Source: Dehalococcoidales bacterium
Lineage (GTDB): Bacteria; Chloroflexota; Dehalococcoidia; Dehalococcoidales; UBA5760
Reading direction: 5' to 3'
Length of the DNA: 7,470 bases
Assembly (NCBI GenBank): GCA_028710655.1
Contig: JAQTTS010000100.1
Coordinates: 1 to 7,470, forward strand
Below, piece after piece: positions 5,728 to 7,470 of the stretch; position 1 is the first letter of the stretch; each line of letters opens with the position of its first letter. The position numbers and the translations under genes were made by a program. A model generated the notes under the pieces. It worked only from the letters and a program-made list of their open reading frames with translations, was not told where the DNA came from and made no database searches.

Positions 5728-5732
5728 CCTCC
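5728..5732 (-). promoter_or_regulatory. Ribosome binding site of the subtilisin gene
   Basis: Minus-strand GGAGG lies six bases before the ATG at 5721, in the 13-base gap after the TAA stop of the beta-propeller gene. It supports the short, signal-peptide-free start of the protease. Confidence 0.7.
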
Positions 5733-5734
5733 GT

Positions 5735-6958
5735 TTATATGGCTCCGTCCGCCATGAGCCTATTGGCGATATTGGCGACCTTTATGTTTTCCCGTTCTGT
5801 TGGATAGGTAGGCGTCTCGGAGAACAGGATCGCCGCCGACATGTCCTCCCACACCAGCTTCTGGAGATCGGGCAGGACGTTGGTCTTGACACCGCCTATC
5901 TCCGGGTAGCTGGCCCAGAGCAGCGAGGCGCACCACTGGTCGTTCAGGTCCTGGTTGGTGATGTACATGGGGACGAGCCAGGCTCCCGCCTTCTTCCGGT
6001 ACCAGTAGTTCGAGAAATCGTTGCCAAGTCCCTGCCCGTAGCCCGGCCAGACGATATGAATGTTGTCACTTGTATCCAGGGCGATAGAGCAATATCCACC
6101 ATACAGTGCGGCGCCCACGTGGGAGACCTGCTCTGGCGTGCCCCACATAACCCCGGTCCGCTTGCTGTAAAAGATGGCGTCATCGCCGCTGTCATAGTAG
6201 GCAATGTGTGGATTATCCCCTGAGTCCAGCGCGATACGGGACATGGAGTGGGAGTGGGGATGATCGGTCACGTTTTCGGTTATCCAGGCAGCGGGACCGT
6301 GCCCATAGCAGACCTGGTTGATCCCGGTGTTGATTCCCCAGCCCCGCCCCGTCCAGGAAACGTGGACGGCGCCAAACGAGTCAATCGCTATCGATGGGAT
6401 GTCCTGGGGGCTGGCCTTGTCGGTAACCTGCTCGACAGCGCCCCACGTACCGCCGATCTTGGCCCGGTACTGGATATTCTTGATGGTTGGGTTAGCGCCC
6501 CATCCCAGCCCGGCCCAGACCACGTGTGGCACATCAGCCACGCCGACGGCTATCGTGGGATAGTCCTGGCCGGGGTTGGCTACGTCGAGCAGGGCTATCG
6601 TCTCCTCGGCCTGCCAACCGCCGATGGTGCGCTCCCGGTAGAAGGTGCCCCACCTGGTGGCAAACGGCGCCCGTCCGCTCGATGTATAGACCAGGTGCAG
6701 GTTCTCAAAGGAGTCTATGGCGATTGCCGGGAAGAAGTGGTGCTTGTTGTCGTAGCCGAAGGTAACCCGTTCTTCCGTCCACGTCTGGCCGTTATCATCG
6801 CTGTAGGCCACGTGGATTTGCAGGTAGCTCAGCCCGGCGGGTTTTTTGGAATACGCCACCCAGAGCCTGCCGTCGCTGGCCACAACGATGTCGCGCCCGC
6901 CTCCCTCTGCCGAGAGAGCTGGCGTGCTGTTTATTGTCGCAACCGTGTGAATCGTCAT
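5735..6958 (-). CDS. Asp-box / sialidase-like beta-propeller protein, possible host-recognition protein
   Basis: A 407-residue protein built of repeats about 50-55 residues apart. Each has a core like P-x-I-A-I-D-S-x-x-x-x-H-[LVI]-x-[WY], seen at about residues 78-91, 135-148, 188-202, 240-254 and 290-304. A degenerate first copy lies near 22-37 (RDIVVASDGRLWVAYS) and a possible last one near 342-370. One canonical Asp box, SDDNGQTW (53-60), is present. This pattern indicates a six- or seven-bladed propeller of the BNR/sialidase-like kind. I do not see the FRIP motif or a clear arginine triad, so a catalytic sialidase is not supported and a glycan- or surface-binding role is more likely. The ATG at 6958 follows a 15-base gap with a weak AGAGTG site. 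There is no signal peptide. A tail-fibre or receptor-binding role is inferred from the context. Confidence 0.85.
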   Translation of the reverse strand: MTIHTVATINSTPALSAEGGGRDIVVASDGRLWVAYSKKPAGLSYLQIHVAYSDDNGQTWTEERVTFGYDNKHHFFPAIAIDSFENLHLVYTSSGRAPFATRWGTFYRERTIGGWQAEETIALLDVANPGQDYPTIAVGVADVPHVVWAGLGWGANPTIKNIQYRAKIGGTWGAVEQVTDKASPQDIPSIAIDSFGAVHVSWTGRGWGINTGINQVCYGHGPAAWITENVTDHPHSHSMSRIALDSGDNPHIAYYDSGDDAIFYSKRTGVMWGTPEQVSHVGAALYGGYCSIALDTSDNIHIVWPGYGQGLGNDFSNYWYRKKAGAWLVPMYITNQDLNDQWCASLLWASYPEIGGVKTNVLPDLQKLVWEDMSAAILFSETPTYPTERENIKVANIANRLMADGAI

Positions 6959-6973
6959 CAGTTTTCACTCTGT

Positions 6974-7470
6974 TTATACCGGCGGCACTGAATACCAAAC
7001 GCGGATACCAACCTGGACATCGTTGAAGTTGATGAAGTCCAGGTCCGCCCTGCCGAGCAGCCACCGGAACTCGTAGCCATCATTTACGTCCACGATACTC
7101 GAGATATCGATGCTCCCTATGCAGACGTCGCCGCCCTCTCTCGTCTCGGCATCCAGGCCAAACTGGTCGTCAACAAAGCTCACCGCATCCATCCAGGCTC
7201 CGGGAGTGTCATCCCTGACCTGTATGACCTGGCTGGTGTCGGCCACCGTCCCGCCGTACAGCTTGTTGGCGGCGGCATTGGTGTTCTCGACCATCCGGAA
7301 CTTGAACATGGCGATCGCCCTCAGCACCGTGGCGCCGGTGGGTATGCCGTTTACCGTCACGCCGGGCAGGGCTACGGTAACGCCGGCAGCGTTAACCTGG
7401 GCTTCTTCGAGCGTGCCGCTCCAGAAGTCCATGCTGGACAGCCGACTGCCGGATGACGTAACTATCGAGG
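6974..7470 (-). CDS. Beta-rich putative virion protein (5' end beyond right edge)
   Basis: The reading frame stays open to the right edge. An internal ATG at 7432 would give 152 residues, but no ribosome binding site precedes it. In-frame codons upstream encode a plausible continuation (SIVTSSGSRLSS), so the true start is probably outside the window. The visible part is rich in Val, Asp, Gly and aromatic residues, with alternating strand-like segments such as GVTVALPGVTVNG, VLRAIAMFKFRMVEN, and a C-terminal VQVGIRVWYSVPPV. It has no membrane helix or catalytic motif. I recall this style from structural proteins of environmental phages, but I cannot name a family. It ends with TAA, 15 bases before the propeller gene, in the same operon. 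Confidence 0.75.
   Translation of the reverse strand, partial: SIVTSSGSRLSSMDFWSGTLEEAQVNAAGVTVALPGVTVNGIPTGATVLRAIAMFKFRMVENTNAAANKLYGGTVADTSQVIQVRDDTPGAWMDAVSFVDDQFGLDAETREGGDVCIGSIDISSIVDVNDGYEFRWLLGRADLDFINFNDVQVGIRVWYSVPPV

Noticed and set aside
5492..6223. A 243-codon plus-strand open frame spanning the propeller-subtilisin junction
   Set aside because: It crosses the well-supported gene boundary and ribosome binding site on the other strand and shows no motif.
5735..6958. Calling the propeller protein an active sialidase
   Set aside because: The FRIP motif and arginine triad were not seen, and a single Asp box with propeller repeats does not establish enzyme activity.
6248..6991. A 247-codon open frame on the plus strand opposite the propeller gene
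   Set aside because: The minus strand carries clear protein repeats and an Asp box; the plus-strand translation is Gly/Pro/Val-rich without domain features, typical of an antisense shadow in G+C-rich DNA.

Overview
The window is a compact block of about a dozen genes, all on the minus strand, so transcription runs from base 7470 down to base 1. Gaps between genes are 0-15 bases and several genes overlap (TAGTG, TAATG and ATGA junctions). Most genes have a clear Shine-Dalgarno sequence, and three start with GTG. This points to one bacterial-type polycistronic unit with translational coupling. No tRNA, rRNA, CRISPR array, insertion sequence, terminator hairpin or non-coding stretch over 300 bases was seen.

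The content looks like the late (virion, adsorption and lysis) part of a tailed phage, prophage or phage-derived element. In order of transcription it holds: a beta-rich putative virion protein cut by the right edge; an Asp-box/sialidase-like beta-propeller protein; a subtilisin (S8) protease without a signal peptide; two small membrane proteins (a holin-like protein and a two-helix protein); three related Ig-like beta-sandwich proteins; a short tyrosine recombinase with an inserted zinc ribbon; a 101-residue protein of unknown function; a fusion of a DUF192-like domain, a membrane helix and a transglutaminase-like domain; and the start of a gene with a possible GHKL-ATPase N box, cut by the left edge. 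No capsid, portal, terminase or tail-tube gene is present, so the phage assignment is an inference from gene style and the holin-like genes.

The host is not determined. The moderately high G+C, strong GGAGG-type ribosome binding sites and gene style would fit a phage of an uncultured bacterium such as a Chloroflexota/Dehalococcoidia member, but no marker proves this.

Two things stand out. First, a cytoplasmic-type subtilisin abuts a holin-like gene and no peptidoglycan hydrolase is visible, which suggests a protease-based lysis cassette suited to a host with a proteinaceous envelope. Second, the three Ig-like paralogues carry exchangeable C-terminal tails: two end in a shared [IV]-[TS]-E-F-[KR]-I-A-D-F-x-K-V tag, and the third ends in an extreme Met-rich hydrophobic segment resembling the Met-rich end of the subtilisin. 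These tails may be docking or membrane-targeting modules.
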